DNA of 64,000 nt from Cladophialophora immunda (taxonomy: Eukaryota; Ascomycota; Eurotiomycetes; Chaetothyriales; Herpotrichiellaceae). Below the pieces are notes generated by a model that was not told the DNA's origin, searched no databases, and saw only the letters and a program-made list of their open reading frames with translations. Shown here piece by piece: positions 46,165 through 56,908 of the stretch. The position numbers and the translations under genes are program-made. The stretch is from positions 2,372,777 to 2,436,776 of the forward strand of contig NW_015622545.1 in NCBI RefSeq assembly GCF_000835495.1, in the 5' to 3' direction. Positions within the stretch are counted from its first letter, which is position 1. The number at the start of each line of letters is the position of its first letter.

Positions 46165-47778
46165 ATGGAGGGTTACAAGGAGATCACTTCAGCGATCGAG
46201 GGACGTCTCTTTCTCTCGACGCAAAAGGTGCACGCGGCGCAGGAGGGCAACGAGGCTTACTTCCAGTCTCGCCCTGTATCCTTACCCACGGCGGATTCCT
46301 GGTTGTCACCATTTGCCAACCCGATCAGCTTCTCGGCAAAGACCAAATCCAACGATACAAAGACCGAGGGAAAGGTGGGTGGTGGTGGCGGTGCCAGAGA
46401 GAGCTCGCGTCGTGTCCACCTGAAGAGCTCAGGCAAATCTCTGCCCAAGAATCACGAGCAGAACGTGGAACACATTGAGTCCGCCCGAAACGATGCTTTC
46501 AGCGTGGCCTTCGACCTCGCCGAGCCGGTGTTGTACTTGCAAGGATTTGATTTTCCACACAACCTGGAGCATACATCCGCGGTGCTGAGAGGGGTGGTGC
46601 GGTTGAAGGTCGTGCGGGAGACGACACTTGGTAGGCTGTCGCTCGTTTTCCAAGGAGTCAGCCAGACCATCTGGCCCGAGTCGTGGAGAGTGAGACATCT
46701 GAAAAAGGTGTATGACGAGAGCATTGTCAAGCACGCGTGGGACTTCCTCGACAAAGATAATAACTCCCAGCACCCCGGGCGGACATTCAATCCCGGAGTG
46801 TATAGCTACAATTTCGAACTGCCGCTGGCATCTTCGTTTCCGGAAACCATTGAGCTGCCTATGGGCAAGGTGTTCTACAACTTGACGGTTACCGCCGCAG
46901 AGTCGGGCCGCTCTTCGAACTCTGCCACCTTCAAGCAACCGGTGCTGCTGGTGCGCATTCCGTGTGTGTGTTCGCTCGAAATGACCGAGCCTTACGAAGT
47001 CCACGGCATCTTACAGGGACTGGGGTACAGTTTCTCCCTTGCGGCCAAATCCTGTCCCGTCGGCGGGCAGCTCCCCTTCAAAATGAAGATCTCGACCCAG
47101 ACAGACCGCTTCTGGCAGCAGATCACCGTGTCCATGGTCGAGGAGGTGCAATATCAGACACGCGATGCTCTGGCGCATCGAGAACAGTCGCGGTCGAAGG
47201 CAGTCCTCCACACCAAGCGAGTCAAACGGGATCCCCTCCACCAGCGAGCCTTCCGGCGCATCAGTGCCGTCGGTGAGAACATGGCGGTGTCCTACGCGAG
47301 CGGCACGGTTATCGAGAAAGAGGTGCGGCGGAGCAGTCGGTCCATGTCCGTGCACGAAGAGAGTGAAAGCAATTATCTCAACGAGACCGCCGTCCTCCAA
47401 ATGCCGTCATGCTCGCGCATTCAAGCGGACACGGCCTACAGGTGTCTGTATGTCCGACATTACCTGCTGGTAAGTGGATCCGGTCGTGGCTTTGTGCCTT
47501 TTCCCGTCCCGACTGACACTGATACTTCCCAGATAACCATCTCCGCCTTTGTCGAGGTGACCGAGAGCAGCCGGAAACACTTCGAGATCCGGGTGCGGAT
47601 GCCCATCCAGCTCCTGACTTGCAGATGGCTGGATGGAAGCGCCACGCTGCCCAAGTATTCGGAAGATCCCGAGCAGCTTTCGCTCGAAGGACCTCTGAAT
47701 CTGTGTCGATGCACCAGCGGGTCCTCCCAAAGGCGGAGTAGTCCCGGCGACAGGACGATTGTCCATAGAGAAGAATAG
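46165..47778 (+). CDS. Arrestin-like protein (ART/CreD/PalF-type trafficking adaptor)
   Basis: Exons 46,165-47,469 and 47,533-47,778 give 516 residues. The 63-nt intron is in frame and without stops, so retention would add 21 residues. The N-terminal 110 residues are Ser/Gly/Lys-rich and disordered. An arrestin N domain starts at about 113 (FDLAEPVLYLQGFD; RGVVRLKV), with W-x-F/NFELPLA-type strands near 240. An arrestin C domain follows (about 300-460; PVGGQLPFKMKI). Family members link plasma-membrane transporters to Rsp5-type ubiquitin ligase and endocytosis, or act in pH signalling. I saw no PPxY motif. The tail is short and the 5' end uncertain. A transporter adaptor inside a cluster with two MFS genes suggests transporter turnover control. 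Confidence 0.8.
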   Translation: MEGYKEITSAIEGRLFLSTQKVHAAQEGNEAYFQSRPVSLPTADSWLSPFANPISFSAKTKSNDTKTEGKVGGGGGARESSRRVHLKSSGKSLPKNHEQNVEHIESARNDAFSVAFDLAEPVLYLQGFDFPHNLEHTSAVLRGVVRLKVVRETTLGRLSLVFQGVSQTIWPESWRVRHLKKVYDESIVKHAWDFLDKDNNSQHPGRTFNPGVYSYNFELPLASSFPETIELPMGKVFYNLTVTAAESGRSSNSATFKQPVLLVRIPCVCSLEMTEPYEVHGILQGLGYSFSLAAKSCPVGGQLPFKMKISTQTDRFWQQITVSMVEEVQYQTRDALAHREQSRSKAVLHTKRVKRDPLHQRAFRRISAVGENMAVSYASGTVIEKEVRRSSRSMSVHEESESNYLNETAVLQMPSCSRIQADTAYRCLYVRHYLLVSGSGRGFVPFPVPTDTDTSQITISAFVEVTESSRKHFEIRVRMPIQLLTCRWLDGSATLPKYSEDPEQLSLEGPLNLCRCTSGSSQRRSSPGDRTIVHREE

Positions 47779-48927
47779 CCACACGGAGCGACGGACAAGT
47801 TTCACATCACCGTCAAATTGTATGAATATATGCTTGGTCTTCGACTTACACTCGGGAAGCACAGGTCCAACTGTCTGTCTTTGTATATCATGGAGTCTCA
47901 TTGGTGAAGGGCTGACCACGGCATCGTTGCGCTTGCCGCTCTGCATGCGCAAGTGCCTCCTTCTTCACCCGGCGGGAAGAATCTGAGCGGGCAACTCCCA
48001 AAGACGACTATATCAACGAGCACCAACAAACCTTGCAGATGCCAGTGAACATGCAACGCGCGGCCGCACAGCTTGCGCAGGCATCCAAATGTGGCCGCAC
48101 GCTGGCTTTCCAAAGTGCGATCTCCTGGGTATCGGATTCGAGTTGCGATAGAAGATGCTTGGAGGTGCGGGTTCGCCACGAGGCGTCGGAGACAAGGTCT
48201 GGGAAGTCTTTTAAATCCCCACCGAGATCCTCCAGCAAGGCCAGTACGTGAATTATGTCCAACCAGGGGACCAGGAAGATCGCGAAGAGCGTCGACGGAT
48301 CGCACTGCTCTGGACCTTGCATCCGTCCTCTAGCCCTTCTCCACCGCCCGGTTCTGATGGCAGGCGAGCGAGAACTTCTTGTCGAATCCTGCAGTCCGCA
48401 CCGATGCCCAACTTCGTCGGAGATCGAAGAATAAGTCTATAGATGGGATCTACTATATGTTGGTGCTTAGAGCAGTGCGAGCAACATTATAGGCCCAGAA
48501 AGACTACACGGGCGTAAAATCTCAGACCCCAAGTCGCACGCATGAACCTTAAATCTATCCATGATGACCGAGGTCTACCAGGATAGCACCCCATCCCCTG
48601 ACCCTTCATGTCCCGTCGCCTTTAACATGAGCTCCTGGGTCACTGGCAGGATATGTTAGTCAGTCCTGACGATTATTCAGGGCGATCGGCAGTGGTCCCT
48701 GTACGTACAGCTCTCAGCAATGTTAAAGCGACAACTATGATTCTCGCCGCCCACCGACGAGGGCCAGACCTTTCCACCCTTGGATCGCTCGAGGCGGCGA
48801 TGAGATTTGATTTTCTCAAGAAAGACCGAGTCGTGCAGCGTTGGTCGACTACAACATCACCATTGATATTAAGATGTGTTAGCTACTAGCAGCAACCATG
48901 TTCCGGCACGCCATCATCTGTGGCCAC
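47779..48927. other. Convergent intergenic region, no gene recognised
   Basis: It is about 1.15 kb at the 3' ends of the arrestin-like and Rieske genes. Overlapping frames on both strands at 47,898-48,442 (up to 135 codons) carry no motif I recognise and give no spliced product I trust. Confidence 0.45.
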
Positions 48928-50089
48928 CTACCTGCTTTCGCACGCTTGAGCTACAGCATACCGGTCTTCGAGAGAGGAGACACAGCGAACGATATCGGAC
49001 TGGATGGTGCTGAGTAGCGCCGATGTGGCGGAAGATAGCCCTGCCGATGTGTACAACGTGCAATGCACCACGCATTTTGCCGCCGTTTTGGGCTGAACCG
49101 TGATCAGCAAGGAAGAACCGAGATGCCGTAGAGCGAAGACGTCCGACAAGACCGAGGGCTTCGTATGCGTGATATTTCGATTACCTCGTTTCCCGGAGAC
49201 TGTCGGCAGAGAAAATGCATCCTCCGCTTCTGGTCAAATAGTAAGCAAAGATTCGATACCGGCGGGGCCCATATGCGAGCGTCTCTCCTACCGGCCATTT
49301 TCCAATTGAATGTCCCCTCCACCTCCCAGCTTTCCAGGTGCCCTCTGCTGAAGACCTTGTCGTCGACGTACGCATCAGACTCGGGCGGGAGGCTCAGATT
49401 GATGCGGACCACGCCGTCGGCGTCAATAGCGGTATTCACTTCGAGGAGTGAGTTCGCTTCCTTTCGAAATCCCTTCACGTTCTCAAACTTGGGAGCCTTG
49501 ACCAGGTGGCCCTGGAGGTCGTACGTCCAGCCATGGTATCTGCACGCCAGAACCGGGGTGCAGCCCGCCCGCTTCGTCGAAACGACAGGATAGGCACGGT
49601 GTCTGCAGACGTTGTGGAAACAGCGCAGGACTCGGTCCTTGCCGCGGACCAGGAACAGAGGGAATCCCGCTGGGTGTTCGACGATCCGGTACGACCCCGA
49701 ACTGGGAAACATGCTTGCATGAGAGACGGCAATGGACATCTAGGCGAGAATTAGTTAAGACCGAGAAGTTCACCAGTGGTCGCCCGGTGACCCTCTCTTC
49801 GCCGTGGCAGGCAGTCTGGTCGTACCCCAGCAAAGATCGCTCGCCTTTCATCCTCCAGGAGCCCGTCCGACCGCCACCAACCATCCGGGAGATCTGACAC
49901 TTTGGCGACCTCGCCGGCCGCCGTTGCGTCGCCGATGTCGCACAGTCTGCCGCGGGGAAACGGGCTCTCGACCGGTCCAGGCCGCGGTGAGGACCATAAT
50001 GTGAAGACGACTGTGACCGCGACGGCCGTGCAGGTGACGAGAGCGACCGAAGCGGTTGAGCAAAGAATATCAATGGCCGTTGCCTGCAT
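48928..50089 (-). CDS. Membrane-anchored Rieske [2Fe-2S] protein lacking the mononuclear-iron site
   Basis: Three exons, 49,826-50,089, 49,292-49,739 and 48,928-49,229, close to 337 residues with introns of 86 and 62 nt. Residues about 9-32 form a hydrophobic anchor. An LPDGWW...ERRAIF start typical of Rieske oxygenase alpha subunits follows. The cluster ligands are Cys133-x-His135 and Cys154-x2-His157, followed by GWTYDLQGHLVKAP. After GTFNWKM, where oxygenases normally continue into the D/E-x2-H-x4-H iron site, the protein jumps through a short linker to a C-terminal beta-strand segment (SLLITVQPKTAAKC). So it could carry electrons but not activate oxygen alone. It lies 827 bp downstream of a gene with the complementary domain, on the same strand. 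Confidence 0.82.
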
Positions 50090-50916
50090 TTTTTTTTTTC
50101 CCTGCGATTATACCTCTGGTTCGCCGGTGAACCTGAAACAGTGAAACTTGCTACTGCGCACGACGAACAAAAGAAAGAAAAAGGCGTCGGCGACTATAAA
50201 GCAAGGGCCACGATACAGAGTCAATGAGATCGAAGGAAAGGTGGGCACAGTCGTGCATATCACGACTCCCGCACTCGAAGCCGCTCATCAGGCCGTGGCT
50301 CCAGGTCCACGGATGTGGGTGTCGCGCTGTACGGCTCTCATTGAGATGCGAATCTGCATCCTTCCCTTCGGTCCCAGGACACCCCCCGCAACATCCTGCG
50401 AGTGACTGGATCAGAGGAGAGACGGCGGACGCAACAGATGGGACCTGTTGACCTTAGCAGGAAGCCATGTCCGGGAACAAAAGTCAACGACGGCGAGATC
50501 GATAGGGGCCCGTGCGGGCCTGGGCTCTGCATGCATGGGCCGTTGCCAGAAATAGAGAATAAATAGAGTTGAAAGCCACTCGTGGGGGGGCGTGAACTTG
50601 CCTACCTCTTGCGGCGATCTCGGTTCGGTTGTGGCCAGGATCGTGGACCATTCATTATCTGTTCGGTGGAGACGGTGCAGCAAAAAGAGGGGGACGTTCA
50701 TTCTTCCCATTATTACAACGGGACGGGAATCACCGTGTTGATATCATGGCCCTTATCTTGGTCACGGTCTGGCATTACAAGACAAGAGTGTGCGGATCAG
50801 CTAGCCATCTTGTTGACCTTTGGTGGTTTTATCACGATTCCTGTATTCCTTGCGACTATCATGATCGGTACAATCCACCGACAGTCTCAAAACTCCCTGT
50901 TCGATTGTGAGTCGCT
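50090..50916 (-). promoter_or_regulatory. Intergenic region holding the promoter of the Rieske gene
   Basis: It is 827 bp between the two oxygenase-family genes. A 12-base poly-T run (poly-A on the minus strand) lies directly upstream of the ATG at 50,089. No remnant of a catalytic or Rieske motif was found here, so the two genes are not simply one gene interrupted by a long intron. Confidence 0.5.
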
Positions 50917-51943
50917 TCAATGTGCCGAGAGTGTAACCTTCTTCTCTTCCGCGTGCTGAGCCATGACCATCTCGAATACCCGCTGCTGATAGTCTTGACA
51001 CATGTCAGCTTCAATACACCCGCATTCCATCCCCTGCCATCTTGGGGGATAATGAACTTACGAGCAACGCCGTTCTCCTTCTCGGGGTTCAGGCATCCTT
51101 CAGTGTAGATGCCCCTCTCGAGATTCGCCTGGGCTCGCTCGCACAGGTCGAAGTCCTCGTTGGCCACCTGGCGGACGAACTTGTAGTACACTTCAAACGG
51201 CTCCCCGGACGCCTGGTGGTAGTAGTCGAACTCCATCCGAGACACGCCGGGTTTGGGCGTCGGACAGGCCCGAAACGAGGAGATGCCCCCGTTGTAGAGG
51301 TTCAACGTGGTGTTGGGGAAGAAGTACAAGAAGAGCCCGTCCTGCGACTCGTCCCGCGTCGCAAAGTGCCGGGACCAGTTGTGGTGGTTGATGACGCGGT
51401 AGAAGGTGGGCGGGTAGAGCCTCGACAGGCCCGGGTGCGTGAACTGGCAATGGAGACACTCCTGGAAGCCGTCCATCATGGTCTTCCAGTTGAAGTTCCC
51501 GTCGTAGGCGAGGCTGCGCCGGTAGGGGATCTGCGTGAAGTCGTACGCCTCAACCAGCTTCTCGAGCCCCGGGTAAAACTCTTCGAACGGCGGTGCATGG
51601 GACGAGATGGTTGAAAACACGAGGCCCGAGCGGGTTTGGTGGCTGTGTAGTTGTTCGCCCTGGATAGTTATCTATACTCAGGAACCGTTTTTAATCATCC
51701 ATGGCTTCAGCAGGCACGTACAGAGGTCTCAGCGTATGTGTTGACTTCCTTCTGGTCCCCCGCGAGGGTGGTTCTTGCAATCAACGCGATTTGGGCAATC
51801 TCGAAGCGGAGGTCGTTGCCGCTCTCAAACTTGGACAGGGTTCCCAGAAAGTACCATGACCGTAGGAACACGGCACGGCGTTCGAGCATATGGATCGGCT
51901 TGCTGCAATACCAACTTGCCGGCAGGGTGGTCGGAACATCCAT
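50917..51943 (-). CDS. Rieske-oxygenase-family catalytic protein lacking the Rieske cluster
   Basis: Exons 51,722-51,943, 51,062-51,659 and 50,917-50,993 join to 298 residues, with introns of 62 and 68 nt and standard signals. The start TLPASWYCSK...ERRAVFLRSWYFLGT is the usual N-terminus of Rieske oxygenase alpha subunits. The next 50 residues contain no C-x-H and no C-x2-H pair. The catalytic domain follows: GNFNWKTMMDGFQECLHCQF with Glu141, His144 and His149 as the mononuclear-iron box, and NEDFDLCE near 241-248 for the likely acidic ligand. The C-terminus FEMVMAQHAEEK matches a full-length family end. It presumably needs an external electron donor, possibly the neighbouring Rieske protein. 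Substrate unknown; the family includes choline monooxygenase-like enzymes. Confidence 0.85.
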
Positions 51944-53026
51944 TTTGCTCGACCCTTAACGGCTTGAGAACAAGCTGCGGAGGCTGATATCAAATTGAGT
52001 GTGGGAAAGGGAAGAAGAAGACGGGAATCTTGGAAGGGTTAGAGATTCATGTAGTTCCTCTCCAAACTCAGAATGCTACCGAAAGAGTCGGCTTATGAGC
52101 GAGGGGTCTTTCAACTTCGGGATCGAGACTCTCCCACTGGCTACCACCCTCCATTTTCCAGCGTCACATGTCACGCTCAGGTTCTTCGGACACAATCATT
52201 GTATTCCCGCCAAACCTACTGCTAGATACGATGGGGAAAAGGGTCGAATCTACCATCTATGGACAGCTTAATGGCGGGACTAGTTCGACTTATGCTCGGA
52301 ATCCTTCGTCCATCAATACGTGTAGTCGCTTTGAAGTTTGAGCGATTGGTGATCGAGATCAAGGTTGGCGGATGAAGGATGTACGACCTTTGATCGATGC
52401 GAAAGGGTCAACATGATATTGATTAGTACCGCGAATATATAGCAGGATGTATAGAGCGGGGATCGCCCAGAATAAGGCTGAACGTCAGATAGCTGCCTCC
52501 TCCAAAGACGCCGCGATGCTGGGACCAGACCGAGCGTACTCCAGATGTCAAAGGAAATACGCATTTGCCGTTCACGGAGCTCTACCTCGACAGGTTTCCC
52601 CTCGAATCTGAAGAGGGAATCTCGTCTTGCCAGTGCAACGCTCTTGATATTCTCAGCCATTGCTGTTTGACGTGGGAATATCGAACAAGACGTCGAGATT
52701 TGGATCGTTTTGTATGCCAACAGAAAAAGGAAGCCGGTCGGAGTCACTCGCTCTGGGTGCGACTTGGCGGCTAGATGCTTGCTCGAAAGAGAAAAATAAT
52801 CCCAAATATGCATGCGTCCCAGGGCCAGCGGTTCTCTCAACAGTTACTTGTCTCGCAACTCTATCTTCGACGTCGAATGGCAAGCAGGGGTATTCGTAGC
52901 CACGCGATAGGACGATATCCTCCCCCAACGATGACAACTCTATTTATGTTCCTAATACATCCTAGGCTGGCACCACTCCTGTCCAACCGAGGAGCATTAT
53001 TAACAACCCCTCGCCCCTCTCCGAGA
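51944..53026. other. Intergenic region upstream of the catalytic oxygenase gene
   Basis: It is about 1.08 kb and includes the promoter of the minus-strand gene at 51,943 and the 3' flank of the next regulator. A minus-strand frame at 52,313-52,840 contains MAENIKSVALARRDSLFRF but matches no family I know and has no confident splice partner. Confidence 0.45.
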
Positions 53027-54585
53027 TCAGACGGCAACGACTGGATTTCCTTCGGCCTCCCAGCCCTTGGCAAGGAGGATCCAATTCTTGTGCGGTGTCT
53101 GCCAAAGGTCCTGCAGGAAAAGCTGGATTCTCGAATAATGGCCAAATCCCGTATGCATTGACATTGCACCACAGATCTCCGAGATCGTGGCTTTCTGTTC
53201 GGGGGTGGTCCAGTCGCAGATTCCTGCAATGAACACCGGCCATGCCAGATTGTGAAGGACGGCTTTGACGTTGTGGAATTGCTTCAACGATCTGAAGAGT
53301 TTGTCGAGGTGGAATTGGGCGCGGAAACCCATCCCCAGCCGGAGACGTTGGCATGCATAGAGAACTCCAGCGTGGTGAAAGACGTGGATGAGCCGGGTGA
53401 AGTCTTCTTTGGCGGATTGGCTGCGCTGCGAGATCATCTGTCCGGCAACCATGAGGCTCGGCCCTTGGGCCAGCTCCAGCTCGCTCTCCAGCTCATCAAG
53501 ATAAGCGTCGTCATCGCGGAGAGCATCGACTGCGACGATGTCGAGCGACCGGCGGGTAATTCGATGCACAATGGTCAAAAATCGGCCTAGGATAACATCG
53601 CCGTTCGCAAATTCCGGCAGAATGACCGTGTGAATATGCTCAGCGTCGAACATGGTCGTACACATCAGGATATCACACAACGCCAGCTGATTTTTGAGAA
53701 AGGCAAATAGCTCGTCGCTGGGCGACCTCTGCGAGGACAGTCTCTCCAGCATGACTCGAGCGGCCTGTCTGTGAAATCGGGCCAGAGGCAACTCCGATCC
53801 CAAGAGCGATTGATTGGCGAGGATCAGCATCGCGGCCAAGGTGCACTCGAGGGATCGGTTTTCTCCCCCCGCTGACCCGTTGCCCCCAACTTCTAGACTG
53901 TTATTTATCTGCCGCACGTGTGCCGCAATCATCGCCATCGTAGCATCGCCAGTTGCCGAGGAGAATTTCAACCCGTATTGGGGTTCTTGGGGCATGTGAG
54001 CGGCAGATATAGCACAGATCGCCAGCCGCAAGATGAGGTGCTGTTCTGCCATGGGCAATATGAGACGACGATATCCGTTGGCATCGGAATCCAACCACAC
54101 CATCATCGGGGCGATGTGCGATGCATAGTATTCGAAGAACCGGTCGATCACAGGCCTGTCAAGCGAGAAGGTTGGGATTTGAGGTTCAGGCTCGATCGCT
54201 ACATTTGGTGTAGGCCGGTCACCGTGTGGATTTTCAGACAGTTTGGGTTTGTCGGTGAGGGACCTGGCATTGAAGGCCTCAGCGGGAGAAAGGTGCTTCA
54301 GCGGCCCACGCACAGCGACGGCGCTCGTCCACCGCAGCTGCCGCTGATAGCCAGGGCAACCCAGGCCTTTGCTTGAGCATTTTCTGCACGTCGGGAGAGT
54401 GCGGTCGCACAGAATGCGTCTTCTAGCACAGGTGCGACAGCCTGGACGAAGGGTCAATATACTGAAATAAATTCCAGGCTTTCGTATTCGAAGGGACGCT
54501 AACCTTTCCCCGCAGTCTGCTCGCACGTATTCCGATCCCTCACGCTGGTCTTGGGAGTCTCAGGAGAGATCGGATGGTCAATCAT
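53027..54585 (-). CDS. Zn(II)2Cys6 transcription factor, fungal-specific TF domain 2 type
   Basis: Exons 54,504-54,585 and 53,027-54,441 join to 498 residues. The 62-nt intron falls just before the zinc cluster. Ligands Cys29-x2-Cys32-x6-Cys39-x6-Cys46-x2-Cys49-x6-Cys56 (GCRTCARRRILCD) are perfect. They are followed by a Pro-rich linker and an alpha-helical C-terminal region (from about 115; RPVIDRFFEYYASHIAPM) of the kind found in fungal TF domain 2 proteins. The start at 54,585 is chosen because the unspliced frame would lack a sensible N-terminus. It is divergent from the alcohol dehydrogenase gene, so it likely controls the right half of the cluster. Confidence 0.92.
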
Positions 54586-55130
54586 GCTAAAGCCTATCTA
54601 GGGTCCCATAGTCATGCGAGATCTCGCGCAATGTGACGGCCGAGCGAGCGCAATGTGGAGGACGGTGCAGCCAACTGATTTAGTGATCGGACGGTGGGAA
54701 CCATTTCCGCCGTTCTTTTCAAGACATTCTTAGGGTTTGGACCCATCAGTCACTGGAACTGCCATTAGTTCGAGAAAAATGTAAGATAAAGAAAGGCACC
54801 GGAATCGCATCGAGATAAGGAGAAGCTTGGCCCCGTACGTAGGAACATTACGCACCCAAGTGACGACAACGGCACTGGGCGGGCGCCTTTCCGGGACGCT
54901 TCTACTAAGCTACATTCTGGTCAAGCCTTCGCCACAAACGACAGGCCGCCAAAGCTTGCAAGCCGTTTCCCAGAGGGGAAGGAGAAGGAGACGGACGATA
55001 TTATGGACCCGGCTACAAATACACTAGCTTCTCTCCCATGACTGCGACAAGCCTGCAAATTCTTCTATTCGACAATTCTACAACAGTCCGCAGTCAGGCT
55101 ACTTTGGCAACTCCATATCGGGCTTCAAGG
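54586..55130. promoter_or_regulatory. Divergent promoter between regulator 2 and alcohol dehydrogenase
   Basis: The ATGs at 54,585 (minus) and 55,131 (plus) are 545 bp apart. No certain binding site could be assigned. A longer plus-strand frame starting at 55,038 would add 31 residues to the dehydrogenase and cannot be excluded. Confidence 0.5.
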
Positions 55131-56364
55131 ATGCCGCAAGACGCGCTGCCCGCCCAGCACAAAGCAGTCGTTTTCGACAAGCCCGGGACAATATCTGCCA
55201 AAGTCACCACAATAGACACTCCGCGACCGGGATATGGCGAAGTGCTGGTCAAACTCACCCATTCGGGCGTCTGCCATTCCGACATGGCCGTCATGCTCAA
55301 TGCGTGGGCCATTCTCCCGGAGCCCACCCCCCCAGGCCAGATCGGGGGACACGAGGGTGTCGGCGTGATTGTCGCCCTCGGGCCGGAAACACAGAACTCG
55401 GGGTTGCAGATCGGCGACAGGGCCGGGATCAAGTACATGGCCGACATCTGTGGGAGTTGTCGCCAGTGCTTGCTGGGGAGAGATGCCTTTTGTCCCAAGG
55501 GAAAGATATCGGGATATCTCACCCCCGGGACCTTTCAGCAATATGTGTTGGCCCCGGCTCACTACGTGACTCCCATACCGGACGGCCTGGACAGCGCGTT
55601 AGCAGCGCCTCTACTCTGCGGAGGAGTGACCGTGTTTGCAGGGTTGGCCAAGTGCGGTGCAAAGCCTGTAGGTCTTCCCAGGCTAACGACGAGGCGGTCT
55701 AACATGCCTAGGGGGATTTCGTAGTCATCTCTGGTGCGGGCGGCGGTCTCGGCCACCTGGCCATTCAAATTGGTCGCGGAATGGGGTTCAGAATCATTGT
55801 CAGTCAACCAATTTCAGAGCATTGTCCCCTTCTCTCGTGATTCTGGGGTCTTTTGCCGAAATTGATACTGACTTCCTCCTCCAGGGAGTCGACGCAAGTC
55901 CGAAGCGGGAACTCGCCATGGAAAGTGGCGCGGAAGCATTTTTTGACCATTTAAGCTACACAGGCCCCGAAGGTTCTGAACGGCTTGCGCAGGATATCAA
56001 GGCAGCCACAGGCCATCGCGACGGTGCCGCTGCGGTCATCGTTTGCACCGCGTCCAACGCCGCCTACGCACAATCCCTTTCGTTTCTGCAGATCGGAGGA
56101 ACGGTCGTCTGCCTGGGTATTCCCGAAGGCCCGCGAAAGGCAATAACGACTGCGGATCCTGGGACCTTTATCGAAAGGGACTTGCGGATCATTGCTTCGT
56201 CGGTGGGGACGAGAAAGGACGCAATCGATGTCCTTGACATGGCGGCGCGGGGGATCGTAAAGTCGCATGTGGAAATTCGGCCGATGGATCAGCTTGAACA
56301 GACGTTCCGAGAGATGGACGATTGCAGTCTGCAAGGACGAGTGGTGCTAAAATTAGACCAGTAA
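55131..56364 (+). CDS. Zinc-dependent alcohol dehydrogenase (MDR family, ADH1-like)
   Basis: Exons 55,131-55,667, 55,712-55,798 and 55,885-56,364 join to 367 residues. Catalytic zinc ligands are Cys48 (SGVCHSD), His73-Glu74 (GGHEGVG) and Cys163. The structural zinc has Cys107, Cys110, Cys113 and Cys121. The Rossmann motif GAGGGLG (187-193) binds NAD. It is a soluble, cytosolic dehydrogenase that interconverts alcohol and aldehyde. The ATG at 55,131 matches the usual fungal ADH start (AQHKAVVFDKPG). With the ALDH at 39,894 it can form an alcohol-aldehyde-acid route. It is divergent from regulator 2. Confidence 0.93.
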
Positions 56365-56908
56365 TGGCGACGGGTACAGGAGGTCTACGAATAGCGCTGG
56401 AAAACCTACCTGTTTGCAATGCTAGAATTCCCGCGGCAAAGATCACATCCTCTTCGGTAGCCTCCCCTGCTACCACTGCTTTCAATCAAGGACCGATATT
56501 TAACTCGCTAACCGTGCATTCACGAATTCTTTTAGGGCAATAAGGCTGCAGTTTACCATACATCTTGCTATGGTGGTCCGGCACCCAACGCGTCCATGTC
56601 CAAAATGAATGGTACAGTCTGGCGAGAGGAGGGCTCTCTGGTAGTCATTCTGACTTATTCGCTCCAAGGTAGGTCATCTGCAAAGATGGGTACTCTATTC
56701 AAGAGAGTTGGAGGGCAATTGGGGTGTGCACGGACGGAGAAGGATATAGCTGTCCAATGCACTACAGAGAGTATGAAACGAAGCAGCGACACTCCGCACA
56801 GGCGAAGCCAATTCGCTATAAAGGCTACGAGATCATATAAATCCCCGAAGAGACGATGATGATGATACAATAGTCATGAATTGGATTCCGCTGAGCTTCA
56901 AGCAAACC
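56365..56908. other. Convergent intergenic region between ADH and AsaB/CmcJ-like gene
   Basis: It is 544 bp at the 3' ends of both neighbours. Short frames on either strand have no recognisable domain. Nothing regulatory was recognised. Confidence 0.5.

Noticed and set aside
51042..51614. 190-codon plus-strand frame
   Set aside because: It is antisense to the catalytic Rieske-family gene, whose exons and motifs are convincing.
48928..51943. One single Rieske oxygenase gene spanning both ORFs, interrupted by a long intron
   Set aside because: The order on the minus strand is catalytic domain first and Rieske domain second, the reverse of the family order. Each has its own N-terminus and stop codon.
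52313..52840. 175-codon minus-strand frame upstream of the catalytic oxygenase gene
   Set aside because: There is no domain, no family-like start and no reliable splice partner. It could be a fragment but cannot be supported.
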